64,000 nucleotides of DNA from Siphonodentalium dalli (lineage: Eukaryota; Mollusca; Scaphopoda; Gadilida; Siphonodentaliidae): contig CP136069.1 of the NCBI GenBank assembly GCA_032622095.1, forward strand, positions 40,276,194 to 40,340,193, given 5' to 3'. The translations under genes and the position numbers were made by a program. Under the pieces are notes generated by a model. That model saw only the letters and a list, made by a program, of their open reading frames with translations, ran no database searches and was not told where the DNA came from. Of the stretch, positions 52,093 through 64,000 are shown piece by piece (the stretch's first letter is position 1; every line of letters begins with the position of its first letter).

Positions 52093-52400
52093 GTTTAAAG
52101 ATGCCCTGCCCGATTTGACACCATGCATTCATTTAAAGATTCCCTGCCCGATTTGACACCATGCATTCATTTAAAGATTCCCTGCCCGATTTAACACCAT
52201 GCATTCATTTAAAGATGCCCTGTCTGATTTGATACTGTGCATTCATTTAAAGATGACTTGCCTGATTTGACTCCATGCATTCATTTAAAGATTCACCTCA
52301 GAATTGAGACCATGCATTCATTTAAAGATACCCCATCCGATTTGATACCATGCATTCATTTAAAGATGCCCTGCCTGATTTGACACCGTTCATTCATCTA
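52093..52400 (+). repeat. 38-bp tandem repeat, about eight units
   Basis: Consensus ATTTAAAGATGCCCTGCCCG then ATTTGACACCATGCATTC. Units diverge toward the right. Confidence 0.88.
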
Positions 52401-52642
52401 AAGATGGTCTATCTCTTCCTATAACATGTTTTATATAGTTTACAGGATATAAAATAATATAAAGAAATGCTTCTATCAATTAAAGGGGTACTGTACTCCA
52501 ATTCAGACCATTTATGGGACCATCTCCTTTTATACTCAACAGAATATATGCAACAAATGAATGAATTTGAGCCATGGATTAGTACACAATACTCGCATGT
52601 GGTCTAGTGGTCTATGCACAATGCAATCAACATGGTAATTAT

Positions 52643-53956
52643 AATTAAAGACATATTATGGACTTGTTCGGGTGCGTGAAACTGATAAATTAGTACTCAG
52701 GCGCTATGCCAACTGGGAGAATGTGGCATTCTACTAACATCACCAAAATCTCAAAGAAATCGATTATACAACTCCATAAAAAACATCGTCTGAAATACAC
52801 TCAATTGTAAATATTTACATCTTGATTCGGGATGCAACAATCGCCGATAAATTAACGCAAATGACTTAGCCATCGATACTCATTGCATTTAATCAATATA
52901 TAAAATGACTCGTTCACATCTACATGTCAATATTAACATCAATGACAAATTTCATGATTATCAGATGAATAGTACAACCTGTAGCCCGCACCAATGGATT
53001 GAATTTTGAAATCCAAGATGGCCACCAGTGGCCATGTTTTTTGGCTGAATAACCCCAAAAGGACTCGTTCCCGTCTACATGTCATTGTTAACATCCATGA
53101 CAAATTTCATGAAGATCCGACCAAATCTACGACCTGTAGCCCGTGCCAAAGGATTTAGTCATGCAAAGAGTAAAATCCAAGAGATGGCTGCTGGCGGCCA
53201 TGTTTTTTGGCAGAACGACCCCAAAATGACTCGTTCCAATCTACATGTCATTGTTAACATCCATGACAAATTTCATGAAGTTCCGACCAAAGCTACGACC
53301 TGTAGCCCGCGCCAAAGGATTTAGTCATGCAAAGAGTAAAATCCAAGATGGCTGCTGGCGGCCATATTTTTCGGCCGAACAACCCCCAAAATGACTCGTT
53401 CCCATCTACAGGTCATTGTTAACATCCATGACAAACTTCATGAAGTTCTGACCAAAGCTACGACCTGTAGCCCGCGCCAAAGGATTTAGTCATGTAAAGA
53501 GTAAAATCCAAGATGGCTGCTGACGGCCATGTTTTTTGGCCTAACGACCCCAAAATCACTCGTTCCCATCTACATGTCAATATTAACATCCATGACAAAT
53601 TTCATGATGATCAGACGAACATTACGACCTGTAGACCGCGCCAATGGATTTAATTTTGAAATCCAAGATGGCCACCAGCAGCCATATTTTTTGACCGAAT
53701 GACCCCAAAATGACTCGTTCCCATCTACATGTCAATGTCAACATTCATGACAAATTTCATAAAGACCAGACCAAAGGTATTACCTGTAGCCCGCGCCAAA
53801 GGAAATTGTTGACGGACACACAGACACACGGACGACAACCCACGGCAATAGCTCAAACTTACAACGTAAGTTGAGCTAATAACTACTATGAGCAAGATTA
53901 TTCTCCATTTCTATTTGATCACCTTACTGGAGTGTTAAAACATCACTTTAAATTGA
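52643..53956 (-). mobile_element. Family F element interrupted by array 3
   Basis: Left part TTAAAGACATATTATGGACT..CGGGATGCAACAATCGCCGA; right part ATTTCTATTTGATCACC..CATCACTTTAA. Confidence 0.6.
52890..53880. repeat. Array 3: five to six ~160-bp units
   Basis: Same unit family and strand as array 2; ends GGCAATAGCTCAAACTTACA then GTTGAGCTAATAA. The left terminal motif is missing. Confidence 0.8.
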
Positions 53957-54045
53957 ATTTATGGCTGGAGACTATAAAAACTTGTTATAGCAATAAATAG
54001 ACCATCTTTCAATGGAATACCTACAAAACTAATCAACTGAATCAT

Positions 54046-54344
54046 CTATGCATTTTTAAAAACACCAGTCTCCACCTTCGTGATGGGCTTGTACCTTAAG
54101 TTCGTAAATGACTTCAAATTCTTTAGACTCTCGACGATCTTATATGGCGCAATTTTCTGATACATAGTGACAAAATTGTCACCATTAATATCATGCATTT
54201 CTGTGCCGACTTTGTTCTGATGAAGTTTGCGGACTTTCTCGATCTGCTTCGGCTTCAGGTTTGGACCAAATATGATGTAACCATAGTTCACCTTCTTGAT
54301 AAAGTCATCAATGAATCCTTTGCAGGCTTGAGAGAAGTAATCAT
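54046..54344 (-). CDS. Gene 2 last exon: R3H-like C-terminal domain
   Basis: Read on the minus strand, the acceptor is gtttcag and the exon opens in phase 1: DDYFSQACKGFIDDFIKKV, then NYGYIIFGPNLKPKQIEKVR, VTMYQKIAPYKIVES and YKPITKVETG, ending in a stop at 54046-54048. It lines up over its length with gene 1 exon 16 residues starting GLLLVDNFL. Confidence 0.8.
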
Positions 54345-57300
54345 CTGAAACAAATGAAATAGAATGTTATTTTCCAATATTTGCAGAATGAGGTCCCCAG
54401 AAGGTGAATTTAGTGACAATACCCCACACAGTGGGTTAGCATCACTAAATTAACCTATTGGGGACATAATTCTACTTAGGCCTCATCTTCTTTGGAAAGT
54501 ATCTTTATTATGAAATCAACAAGATTTTTAGTTTCTGTAGAAACTTCTTTAGAAAGTTTCCTTTTCTTTTTTGGTTTCTCTATATCCCCAAATTGGTAGA
54601 TGACGCATTGCATAATGGGGGCACATCACCATCTTCACCATCTGGGGACTTAAATCTGAGTCTAGGTATCCCATAGCAGATCTGGCCATGCATAACGAGG
54701 TTCCCAGAGGATGAATTTGGTGATGTTAGCTCGATGTGTGGGATAGTGTCACTAAATTCACCCTTTGGGGACCTAATTCTGCAAATATCCAGCACCATAT
54801 TTTCACTTCTGGCTGCTGCTTGCTAAATGTCTATTTTTCTACAAGAAAGAGGTTGCTTAACTCTTTGGACCCTGGCTCCCCACAACGATCGACGCCCTGA
54901 CCCTGGGCTCCCAGGGGTATTCTGACTTATTGTAGACTGTGTTCAGGTTCATGGTGCTGTATTGTATGCATTTTCTTCTACCATATTGTTTACACCATTG
55001 GAAAGATTAGTAAATTCTGAATTCAGCACATCACAATCTATTTCAATATCTTAAATCCAGAAAAAGTTATAAAAAATTGAAAACTTTATTGGATTTATTA
55101 TACAAACTGCCAAAAAATGTTACGTAACGTCACAATCCCAACGTAAATACATGACGCTATATGGGCTTTAGCCAAAAAAAACTCCGGGTGTTCTCTAAAT
55201 ACCTCACCAATAACTAAAATGCACGGTATTGTGTGGTCTATTGGCTTATGCCCAGCTTAAAGACAAGATTCTGAACTGTATTATCATGTAAATCAATATA
55301 GCTTGAACCTTTCCTCAAAAAAGTTATGATTTAATGAACTCAGAAGTTTGTATATTCTTGAACAAAATTCGTATGACATGTGTTTACATTCGACATTTGT
55401 TAGCAGTAATTATGTAATTTAGCGGGAATTTCTTCACACACATTGGGAGTTATAAATACCACAAGAATACATCACTAAAGTTTCTACCTATAAATATATT
55501 TTTTAGATCACTCATGAGCCATATAAGGCATATATGACTTAACGCGAAACGAGGTCACGAGAAGTAATATGGCGGCACCCTAATTGCAGAAGTGTGTTAA
55601 AATGGAGACTGTATCCGGTTTTGAATTGGCTGATACTTCGTTGTGCCAAAGACAACCTCAATAATTTTTGGACAGCTAAAACAGTTATATTATAAATATA
55701 AATACTATGAAACACTATTTTATTTTCCTTATTTATTGAAATATAAAAATAAAGTGCAGCACTGCGACGCCGATGGTAGAACGAGATTACGTCATGGCCG
55801 GAAAACCGACCAGTCGCGTATATATGCAATTACGTTCTGGCCGGAATACCGGCCAGCAATGTTCAAAGGGTTAAACCATTCTATGCCATGCACGCCCCAT
55901 ACCAGATTTCTATTAGTGGCTTATTCAGGTTAGGGAAATTTAACATATCTATGAACAGGTACAGTAATGTCCTAAATAATTGACTCCTTAAGCACAGCAG
56001 AATTATGGGCCATTTTTCAGGATTTAGTCAAGAAATATGGCTTGTTGCCATTCATCGGAAAGCTCTCACTCTCACCATATTTCCGACTAAATCCTGAAAA
56101 ATTACCCATAATTCTGCTGTGGTTGAGTCGATTATTTAGGTCATTACTGTAATTCTTATGTTCATGAGCAATAATTGTTGAATAATTAGATTTCACATGT
56201 TGAAATGAATGCTATTGTAGACATTACTGTCAACTCTCGATGGTGCAATGCCCGCCTTCCACTCCTGTGCGAGTGTCAGAACCCGTTGACCTGGTTGTGT
56301 GGTGTGTTCATTGATGAGGATGCAGCTGAGGCCAGACTGTGTTGGTTGAAGTGAGTGGTTTGGGGGTGGCTGGCCCCGGGATTGTCGAAAGGGCCGATAG
56401 GCCCTTTCCTTAATCCCTCATGTTTTTGCCTTTATTTTAGAGAAGAAAAAAAAGAAAAAAAAAGATACAATCAAATACAGTAACTAATTTAGATTATTTT
56501 TTCTTTTTCTTCTTTTTTTTTGGCGGCTTTTCATCTGTGGATGGAGTAGTTGCTGATTTGCTGCTAGCGTCGGCTCCCTGAATCACTCTGGTAGTCTCTT
56601 CTTTAACTTCGGCGAATTGTTTTTGTAACTCTGCCATTTGCAGCAGCAGGGCTCTTTCTTTAGGTTTTTCTTCCTCAGAAGTCAGAGTGGAGATGGCGCT
56701 GTTGTTGTTGTTGGTACTGCTGGTCTCGTTGGTCTCGGTGGAGGTAGAAGACTCCGGGCAGATGAACTCCGGAGTCTGCGGGTTGAACGATGATTCAATT
56801 TCCATCCCGGCATCAGCAGCAGCTGGCTGGATCTCGTCAGTCAGCACTCCAGTGGGGGAGGGGTGGTCTGGGCGTCTCTCAGACCTCTCCCGAGCTGGGC
56901 TACCGGTAGCATCTTCGGTGGTGCGCAGGCGACCAACAGTCTTCGCGGCCGAGTGGGAGGCTTCCCTCTTCTGTCTCCACTCAGCCCTCCGAGCTGCGTC
57001 CCTGCGTCGACGAGAAGGGGGTCTTCTTCATCCTCGTCCCTGCTCCGGTGGATACATTCCTGCCGACGGTCTTGAGCTCCTAGTGGTGTCCAGCTGCTGA
57101 AGTCCTGTACTCCAAGGATAGAGTTACGAAGCCCCCCTTAGCCTGGTGAAGATTCCAGCTAAGGGTATCCACTACGCATAGTCTACCCAAGGCCGCTAAC
57201 AAAGAGCAGGGGATTAATTCCATAATCCCCTATCAAGTCAGTAAACAACTCACAGCACACCTGTCGCTCGGGCGGTTGTCCCCAAAGGGAAGACCACACG

Positions 57301-60300
57301 ACTCACAAGCGACAGACCAATCAATTGGAACAGCGACAGGACATATTATAAATAACACATCCTGCCCGCTCAACAAATGATCGGGGAATGTTGGTTGGTG
57401 TGTCTCTGAAGGTTTTGAGTGCCATGAATAATAGACCATTCCAGTGTATACTTTTATAGTGAACCACTTTTAATGACCCCATGACCTAACATGCCATACC
57501 AAGGGTTATATAAACAGAGTCAGCAATCAATTTTCCTCACACTACACCCACATATCCTGAAGAAGGATAATAACAATAGGGCATTACTGTAACTGGGTTG
57601 TAGTTAATCCTATTGGACATCATTGAGTGTTGTTATTTATAACTAATCCCCTTTCATTCTGGGTGTCTGTAAGTTAATGTGGACCTTATATTGGCAGGTG
57701 ATTTATTAATGTTGTTGTCTAAACATAGGAATTCTTTGAAAGGGACGGGCAGCCTTCGTTGTAGGTTATAATTTAGAAATAACATTATCAAATTATGATA
57801 ATTTCCTCAAGAATATACTAATAGTATAGCATAATGATGACCTGATTGCGAAATTATTCACAAAACACGCTTTTTGTCTGAGAAAATACAGGTCGAGTGT
57901 TGTTTAGATTCTCGCAAAAAAAAGCGCAGTATATTGTTTATAAGCAGAATCACGATATTGGGCCATTTCCTTATTTAGATTCATGCACTTTATATGTCGG
58001 TTGTAAAACACCTACAACTTACAACTCACAATATGACTCATAGTAATATTCCTTATATGGGTACAGCCCTCTTAATTCAGATTGTTTGGCTTCGGCAATC
58101 TGCTACAGCAACAGTATGCCGTGGCCCAGTTTGCTTCAGCAAAATGCTTCGGCAATGCTGATTGCCGTAGCCAATTATGAAGGCTGCGGGTATGTATGAC
58201 CATATATAGGTTAGGAGAAAATACTAACTGGATTCATCTCTTTGCAAGAATTATAATGTACACCATACACGTTTTCTGTCTGATCATTTCCAAATCATGA
58301 AGTAACGTGGATTAGCTTGATTTTGAACTGACAGCGGGTAGAATGGGTCGACTAAAATAAAATTTGGTGTGATTTGAATGCGATTGTTGATTGCGCCAAT
58401 AATTTTATCTATGCATCTATCTATCCACAGCGCAACGGAACATTTTCATTGGGCGTATGATACGGTAGTTCCAAGTGTTTGTCTGTAAACAATCGTAACA
58501 TAACGTTGTTGATGTTTGTTTACATAACCAAGGGTACAAACATGACAATAACATGCAATGTACGCGATTTCTATGATTTGTATAAGAACAAAATCTGTCT
58601 ATTATATAATATTCTTTCTGTTTATGGTGGTTTTAGTGGATATGACTATTTTAAAACCTATACCCACAGGGAAGGCCGCCTGTATCTTTTAACTGGCCAT
58701 TGTCAACTGTCTTTTATTGAATAAATTAGACTGATATATTTGATCTCAATTGCAAATAGCATTCAAAATAGTGTTTACAGATTTATAAATTCTCTCACAA
58801 AATCCATACACACCCTTTCGAATCAACACTGTCATAAATTTATTGGAAACTGCATTGAATGAGTTAACTGATTTAGTTTGTCGTGTTGGGTGCACTTTTG
58901 AAATGAAAGTGTCAATGAGACTGTAGCTCAACTTGGGATGGAGTTTTTTGCTGAGCAATGAATAGAATGATAAAGAAGAAATGTGAAAACAGTAATGGAC
59001 TTGTATTGTGTAGATGAAATTATTTTCAATTCAAGCATTTCACCAATAACTGCAGAGAGTGTGCCGATGGATTCAAATTTGAAATCTAAGAAAGATGGCT
59101 CCTGGCAGCCATGTTTAACAACTAAGTTTGGAAATAATCAATGGCTCCCATCTCAAGGTCACCCCAAAGATCCATATGAAGTTTGGTGACAACTGGATGA
59201 GGGATGTGGTCTGTAGGGTGTGCCGATGATTTAGTCATGCAAAGAGTCAAATCCAAGAATCTAGAAGTCATCCTGAAGATCCATATAAAGCTTGGTGATG
59301 GTCAGATGAGTTATATGGTCTGCAGGTTGTGCCAAATTATTTAGTCCTGCAAAGATTAAATCCAAGATGGCTGCCAGCTGCCATGTTTTTCATCGAAATT
59401 TTTTCCAATTTGATGGCTCCCATCAAGAGATGATTCAAAGCATGGCAGCAAATTTTCAAAAACAATTCTCCAATAAATGCAGGCTGAAGGCTGTGCCGAT
59501 GGATTCAAATTTGAAATCCAAGATGGTTGCTGGCAGCCATGTTTTTAAAAAAATTTCTGAAATAATCGATGGCTCCCATCTTGATGTCATTCTGAAGATC
59601 TGTATGATGTTTGGTGACAATTGGAAGAGGTATGTGGCCTGTAGCGTGTGCCGAAGGTTTTAGTCATGCAGCTGACGGCCATGTTTTTTAACGAATTTTG
59701 GAAATAATCGATGGCTCCAATCTAGAGGTCACCCCGAAGATCCATATGAAGTTGGTGGTAATCAGATGAGGGATGTGGTCTGTAGATGGCTACTGGCAAC
59801 CATGTTTAAAAAAAAAAATTGGAAATAATCGATGGCTCCCATCTAGAGGTGATCCGAAATATCCCCAGAAATTTTCAAAACATATATCCATATAAAAGGT
59901 CAGCCGACCACAGTGTCCCCCGAAAACGTGGCAAGTCGACGCCGATTTGTTAAAGAAATTAAAAAAAATGTTGAAATGTTCTAAGTCGAAAGGGTTAATA
60001 ATTCCGTAAAGAAATAATTTTTCCGTCATCTATATACATGTTGCACATCTCCAATATGTGGGTAACAATACTCTGAAGTTTCAAATATCTACGATCAAAA
60101 CTGTAGGAGGAGTTGATTACACCATGAAGGTACCCTCATACAGAAAATTAAAAAAAAAAAATTCAAAGTTGAAAGGCCCATAACTCTGGGAAAAATCATT
60201 GGATCAAACTCAAATTCGAACTTGACCTGTATTTTGATATGAACGACACACAAAAAAACAGAATTTCCAATTAAACAATACAAACTTGAGTTATCATCCG

Positions 60301-61196
60301 GAAACCAAAGAAAAAACAAGTAAAATTGAATTTTCTAAGTCGAAAAGTCCATAACTCAAGGAAAAATCATCGGATCAAACTCAAATTCAAAGTAAAAAAA
60401 AAGTTGAAAAAAGGGAAATAACTCCATAAAAGAACATCGGATCAATCCCAGAATTGCAGAGCACCTGTGTTTTTGGTTGAGACACCTACATACCAAGTTT
60501 CAATCAAATCGGATGATCATTACTGGAGTTATAACTCCGGACGCACAGACGGGAAGCACAGATGGGGCTGATTACAATAGTCCCCCAAAAATAAATTTTT
60601 CGGGGGACAATAAAGCCTGATGATGATTGGATGAGGGATGTGGTCTGCAGGGTGTGCCAAATTATTTAGTCATGCAAAGAGTAAAATACAAGATGACTGC
60701 CAGCGGCCATGTTTTTCATAAAAAATCAGTAAAATTAGAAAGCTGTCATCTAGAGGTGATCCTAAACATGCATGTAAATTTTCAAACCATTTCTCCAATA
60801 AATGTGGGCTGCAGGGTGTGCCGATGGATTCAAATTTGAAATCCAAAATGGCTGCTGATGACCAGGTTTTTTAACAAATTTCGGAAAAAATCAATGCCTC
60901 CCATCTAGAAGATCCATATCAAGATTGGTGATGATCGAATGAGGGATGCAGCCTGCAGGGTGAGCCAAAGGAATTTTTTGACAGACACATGCATGGACGA
61001 TGGATGCAAATCTATGGTAATAGCTCAAGCTTGAGCTAGCTTGAGCTAAAAAGTGAATGATAGAAATTTCACATTAGGAAATATTACCATCAGTTACGGT
61101 GCCATCTGGGTCCATCTGTAGTGTCTCTGCAAGCTGCTCTATCATATCGCCACTTATAGCATTGCTTCGGATTTCTGTATGGTTAGCATGCTGTAT
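54046..61196 (-). CDS. Gene 2: inverted paralogue of gene 1, last two exons (continues past right edge)
   Basis: Two minus-strand exons, 61088-61196 and 54046-54344, join in phase and end at a stop. They encode the same linker and C-terminal domain as gene 1 exons 15-16, with identical phases (0-1 and 1-stop). Shared wording includes SNAIS-x-D-x-IEQLA against SAIS-x-D-x-LIERA, YGYIIFGPN against NYIILGPN, and KIVES against KMVES. The intron is about 6.7 kb and holds a family B element, a family C foldback, a GC-rich frame and the fourth approximately 160-bp array. No further upstream exon was found between 61.2 and 64 kb, so the rest should lie to the right. Gene 1 and gene 2 converge. The products are divergent, so this is an old duplication. 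Confidence 0.75.
54370..54806. mobile_element. Family B element
   Basis: Both palindromes and centre, of the 16283 subtype (ends CAGCACCATATTTTCA). It lies 26 bp upstream of the gene 2 last exon acceptor. Confidence 0.72.
54857..55874. mobile_element. Possible further TTAA element of 1 kb
   Basis: Ends TTAACTCTTTGGACCCTGGC and GCCAGCAATGTTCAAAGGGTTAA match imperfectly (TTAACxCTTTGxAC). The interior has a GGCCGGAA..TTCCGGCC-like pair near the right end and no coding frame. Confidence 0.45.
55960..56151. repeat. Family C foldback, copy 5
   Basis: TACAGTAATGTCCTAAATAA to the complementary TACTGTA, with ATATGGCTTGTTGCCATTCA; the right arm is partly deleted. Confidence 0.75.
56494..57028 (-). 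CDS. GC-rich minus-strand frame with lysine-tail, possibly retroelement-derived
   Basis: The minus-strand frame is open for about 175 codons after an in-frame TGA near 57030. It reads RRRRDAARRAEWRQKREASH, then SPARERSERRPDHPSP, LLLQMAELQKQFAEVKEE (a short coiled-coil-like heptad run) and ends in PPKKKKKKKK and a stop. A methionine at about 56818 gives a shorter alternative. The region is clearly richer in GC than its surroundings, suggesting a foreign element. No reverse transcriptase or zinc knuckle is visible. It lies inside the gene 2 intron, on the same strand. Confidence 0.35.
57560..58440. other. Stretch with nothing recognised
   Basis: No exon with splice signals. Short repeats of a CTTCGGCAAT motif occur at 58090-58180. 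Confidence 0.4.
58895..61055. repeat. Array 4: diverged relative of arrays 1-3, with a nested G element
   Basis: Starts ATGAAAGTGTCAATGAGACT GTAGCTC and ends GGTAATAGCTCAAGCTTGAG. Units carry AAATCCAAGATGG, GGCAGCCATGTTTTT and ATCGATGGCTCCCATCT. An inserted G element occupies 59918-60613. Confidence 0.72.
59918..60613 (-). mobile_element. G element nested in array 4
   Basis: Inverted copy of 34893-35510; its right end is AAAATAAATTTTTCGGGGGA. The left end GTCCCCCGAAAA gives an inverted terminal match. Confidence 0.65.
61088..61196 (-). CDS. Gene 2 penultimate exon: linker
   Basis: On the minus strand, the acceptor is tattacag and the donor gtaata, 109 nt, phase 0-1. It encodes IQHANHTEIRSNAISGDMIE and then QLAETLQMDPDGTVTD. 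It corresponds to gene 1 exon 15 but lacks its Lys/Ser-rich tail. The neighbouring approximately 160-bp-type array starts only about 30 bp away. Confidence 0.7.
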
Positions 61197-61199
61197 CTG

Positions 61200-62512
61200 T
61201 AATATAAATAAAATATCACTGATCAAACACCCTCAAATCAGATAGAAAATGTAAAATATTTGAATTCAATAGAGGGCAATGAATTTAAACTAGAGGTATG
61301 GTGGTCTCAATAGGACTTGTTCAAAGTAGTTATTGTCATGAATTTTATATCCAAATTGGCAACACACAACGTCATTCTTTTATATTGATTATAAGTAGTG
61401 ACTCTTGTGGATCGAACCATGACCATTTGTTTATAACGACCCCGGGTCGTGTATAGGTAACAGGCGGGCGTGCGTACTTGTGACGTCACAAATAAATTAC
61501 AGTATACCGTGAAGCAGAAATTTTTATTCACACAACATTTTCGTGAGAAAATCACGTGACTTCCGGCAGTGGTTTCACAAAATCGCAGAATCAGATATGA
61601 AACGAATTTTCTACTTCACAACTTCTGATATGTGGCAATGGACAACTGATGTATTTATTTATTTATAAACAGTAAGTTGTTATGCATGTGTCCTACATAG
61701 GTTCATATTATATTAGATCAGTTTCATTTGTTAACAAGATGAAGGCAGATACGGCGTAATGACGTCAAAGCGTCACTTGTCTCTGCGGGCCAGAATCCAG
61801 ACATGACTGAACGTGTCATGTCGTCTTCGCGGACAACTGATTTAACCTCACTATACTATAGACTAGCCATATATGGATTGATGTATTGATTGAGCATTTA
61901 ATTCATGCTCATACACATGTAATCTGAGTTAATTATAATATCACATCAAGTTTTACATTTAAATGCAGCGAAGAGTTGAGTTTTTCTGAAGTCAGCAGCC
62001 AATACGATGTTTATGTTTACTACTTCCCACTTCATATCAATGGTGTTCATTTATAAAGGTTTAACTACATCATAATGATTATGTAAAGCACCTGTATTCA
62101 TCAAAAATATAATTCTTACTATTATGACGGGGTCGTTCTATATGCCTTGCATATTATCATATTAAGAAGATAAATAGATGACACCATGAAGGAATCCAGA
62201 ACCATGGCAGGGATCACATGGTCTGAAAAATGGCTAATTTTGAAAAATATACAGAATTAACTGAGCTGATTTCTTTCAAAGACTCATTATACAGTAAATT
62301 TATGGATGAACACATGACCAACTATTTTCCGAGCATGTTAATATCCCTTTTGTGCCAAAATAGTTTGTAGCAAAGACAAATATTCACAGAATTCTAATAA
62401 TTAGGCAATATTCAGACCTTGAATTTGACATTTTTCTTCTACGGCATTGCTTTAGAACTGCAAGAAATTATATATTAAATGGCTCCGATGGCTTTTTCTA
62501 TGGCATCGCCAT
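61200..62512. other. Stretch with nothing recognised
   Basis: Only a short family F fragment (61345-61400, CCAAATTGGCAACACACAAC). Further gene 2 exons were looked for on the minus strand and not found. Confidence 0.4.
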
Positions 62513-64000
62513 TTGCCATAGATAATTACAGTGTAGATGGCTGTACATTCACAACTAACCTTGACGATTGGACATGTGTCATACATCTCCACCATGGCAG
62601 TCATAGCGGCAAAATGTTGTGCGATAGCTAATTACAATGTAGATGGCTGTACATTCACAACTAACCTTGACGATTGGACATGTGTCATACATCTCCACCA
62701 TGGCAGTCATAGCGGCAAAATGTTGTGCGATAGCTAATTACAATGTAGATGGCTGTACATTCACAACTAACCTTGACGATTGGACATGTGTCATACATCT
62801 CCACCATGGCAGTCATAGCGGCAAAATGTTGTGCGATAGCTAATTACAATGTAGATGGCTGTACATTCACAACTAACCTTGACGATTGGACATGTGTCAT
62901 ACATCTCCACCATGGCCGTCATAGCGGCAAAATGTTGTGCCATAGATAATTACAATGTAGATGGCTGTACATTCACAACTAACCTTGACGATTGGACATG
63001 TGTCATACATCTCCACCATGGAAGTCATAGCGGCAAAATGTTGTGCCATAGCTAATTACAATGTAGATGGCTGTACATTCACAACTAACCTTGACGATTG
63101 GACATGTGTCATACATCTCCACCATGGCAGTCATAGCGGCAAAATGTTGTGCGATAGCTAATTACAATGTAGATGGCTGTACATTCACAACTAACCTTGA
63201 CGATTGGACATGTGTCATACATCTCCACCATAGCCGTCATAGCGGCAAAATGTTGTGCGATAGCTAATTACAATGTAGATGGCTGTACATTCACAACTAA
63301 CCTTGACGATTGGACATGTGTCATACATCTCCACCATGGCCGTCATAGCGGCAAAATGTTGTGCGATAGCTAATTACAATGTAGATGGCTGTACATTCAC
63401 AACTAACCTTGACGATTGGACATGTGTCATACATCTCCACCATGGCCGTCATAGCGGCAAAATGTTGTGCGATAGCTAATTACAATGTAGATGGCTGTAC
63501 ATTCACAACTAACCTTGACGATTGGACATGTGTCATACATCTCCACCATGGCAGTCATAGCGGCAAAATGTTGTGCGATAGCTAATTACAATGTAGATGG
63601 CTGTACATTCACAACTAACCTTGACGATTGGACATGTGTCATACATCTCCACCATGGCCGTCATAGCGGCAAAATGTTGTGCCATAGCTAATTACAATGT
63701 AGATGGCTGTACATTCACAACTAACCTTGACGATTGGACATGTGTCATACATCTCCACCATGGCAGTCATAGCGGCAAAATGTTGTGCCATAGCTAATTA
63801 CAATGTAGATGGCTGTACATTCACAATTAACCTTGACGATTGGACATGTCTCATACATCTCCACCATGGCAGTCATAGCGGCAAAATGTTGTGCCATAGC
63901 TAATTAGAATGTAGATGGCTGTACATTCACAACTAACCTTGACGATTGGACATGTGTTATACATCTCCACCATGGCAGTCATAGCGGCAAAATGTTGTGC
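62513..64000 (+). repeat. 106-bp satellite, about 14 units, runs off the window
   Basis: Unit contains GCTAATTACAATGTAGATGG, CACAACTAACCTTGACGATT, GTCATACATCTCCACCATGG and AGTCATAGCGGCAAAATGTT. Units are nearly identical. Variant sites include CATGGCAGTC/CATGGCCGTC and GTGCGATAG/GTGCCATAG. The 106-bp period shifts frame each unit, so it is not coding. Confidence 0.95.

Noticed and set aside
52093-52400. CRISPR-like spacing of short repeats
   Set aside because: The 38-bp units are contiguous without unique spacers, and the genome is eukaryotic.
62537-63903. Twelve 66-codon frames in a row
   Set aside because: The 106-bp period is not a multiple of three; each frame crosses two units and stops. 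Satellite, not a repeat protein.

Overview
The window looks like nuclear DNA of an invertebrate animal, most probably a mollusc (bivalve-like). It is AT-rich, has small exons with GT/AG introns, and is packed with short non-autonomous repeats. No bacterial operon, rRNA gene or CRISPR array is present. The organism assignment is an inference from genome style and repeat types.

Gene 1 (plus strand, about 5.3-34.6 kb) is the main gene. I reconstructed 16 exons whose GT/AG borders and reading phases all join into one open frame of about 1,261 codons ending in TAA at 34552-34554; its 5' start was not found. The order is: an acidic, low-complexity N-terminal region (exons 1-4); a seven-blade RCC1-type beta-propeller whose wording most resembles NEK9 (exons 5-12); one very large exon plus a small one coding four double-stranded-RNA-binding-domain-like modules (exons 13-14); a short helical linker (exon 15); and a C-terminal domain (exon 16) that resembles a divergent R3H domain as in the NF-kappa-B-repressing factor NKRF. 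I do not know a described protein with this order.

Gene 2 (minus strand, 54.05-61.2 kb, continuing past the right edge) shows its last two exons. They encode the same linker and C-terminal domain with the same intron phases, so it is a convergent, inverted paralogue.

Almost all the rest is repeats. Several families are built from long hairpins. Family A (TTAACCCTTTACCCAACA ends) carries two 69-bp near-perfect palindromes. Families A' and A'' have other TTAACCCTTT ends but the same or related palindrome. Family B (CAAGCCTTGAAATAGTGTG ends) has two palindromes around GAATGAGGTCCCCAGAGGGT. Family C is one large foldback. There are further TTAA-ended elements (F, H, I), a Mutator-like element with a 9-bp target duplication, a hAT-like element, tRNA-derived SINE-like pieces, D-type elements built of short tandem units, and four arrays of an approximately 160-bp unit (1.5-5.2, 38.4-41.0, 52.9-53.9 and 58.9-61.0 kb). 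A 106-bp satellite runs off the right edge (62.5-64.0 kb). Several elements are nested, which gives relative ages.

Lesser coding candidates are a 117-codon frame at 443-802 with a repeated peptide motif, two short frames at 50.7 and 51.2 kb next to a copy of the sequence at the window's left edge, and a GC-rich lysine-tailed frame on the minus strand at 56.5-57.0 kb. Parts of introns 5, 8 and 14 and of 34.6-54.0, 57.5-58.4 and 61.2-62.5 kb show nothing I can name.
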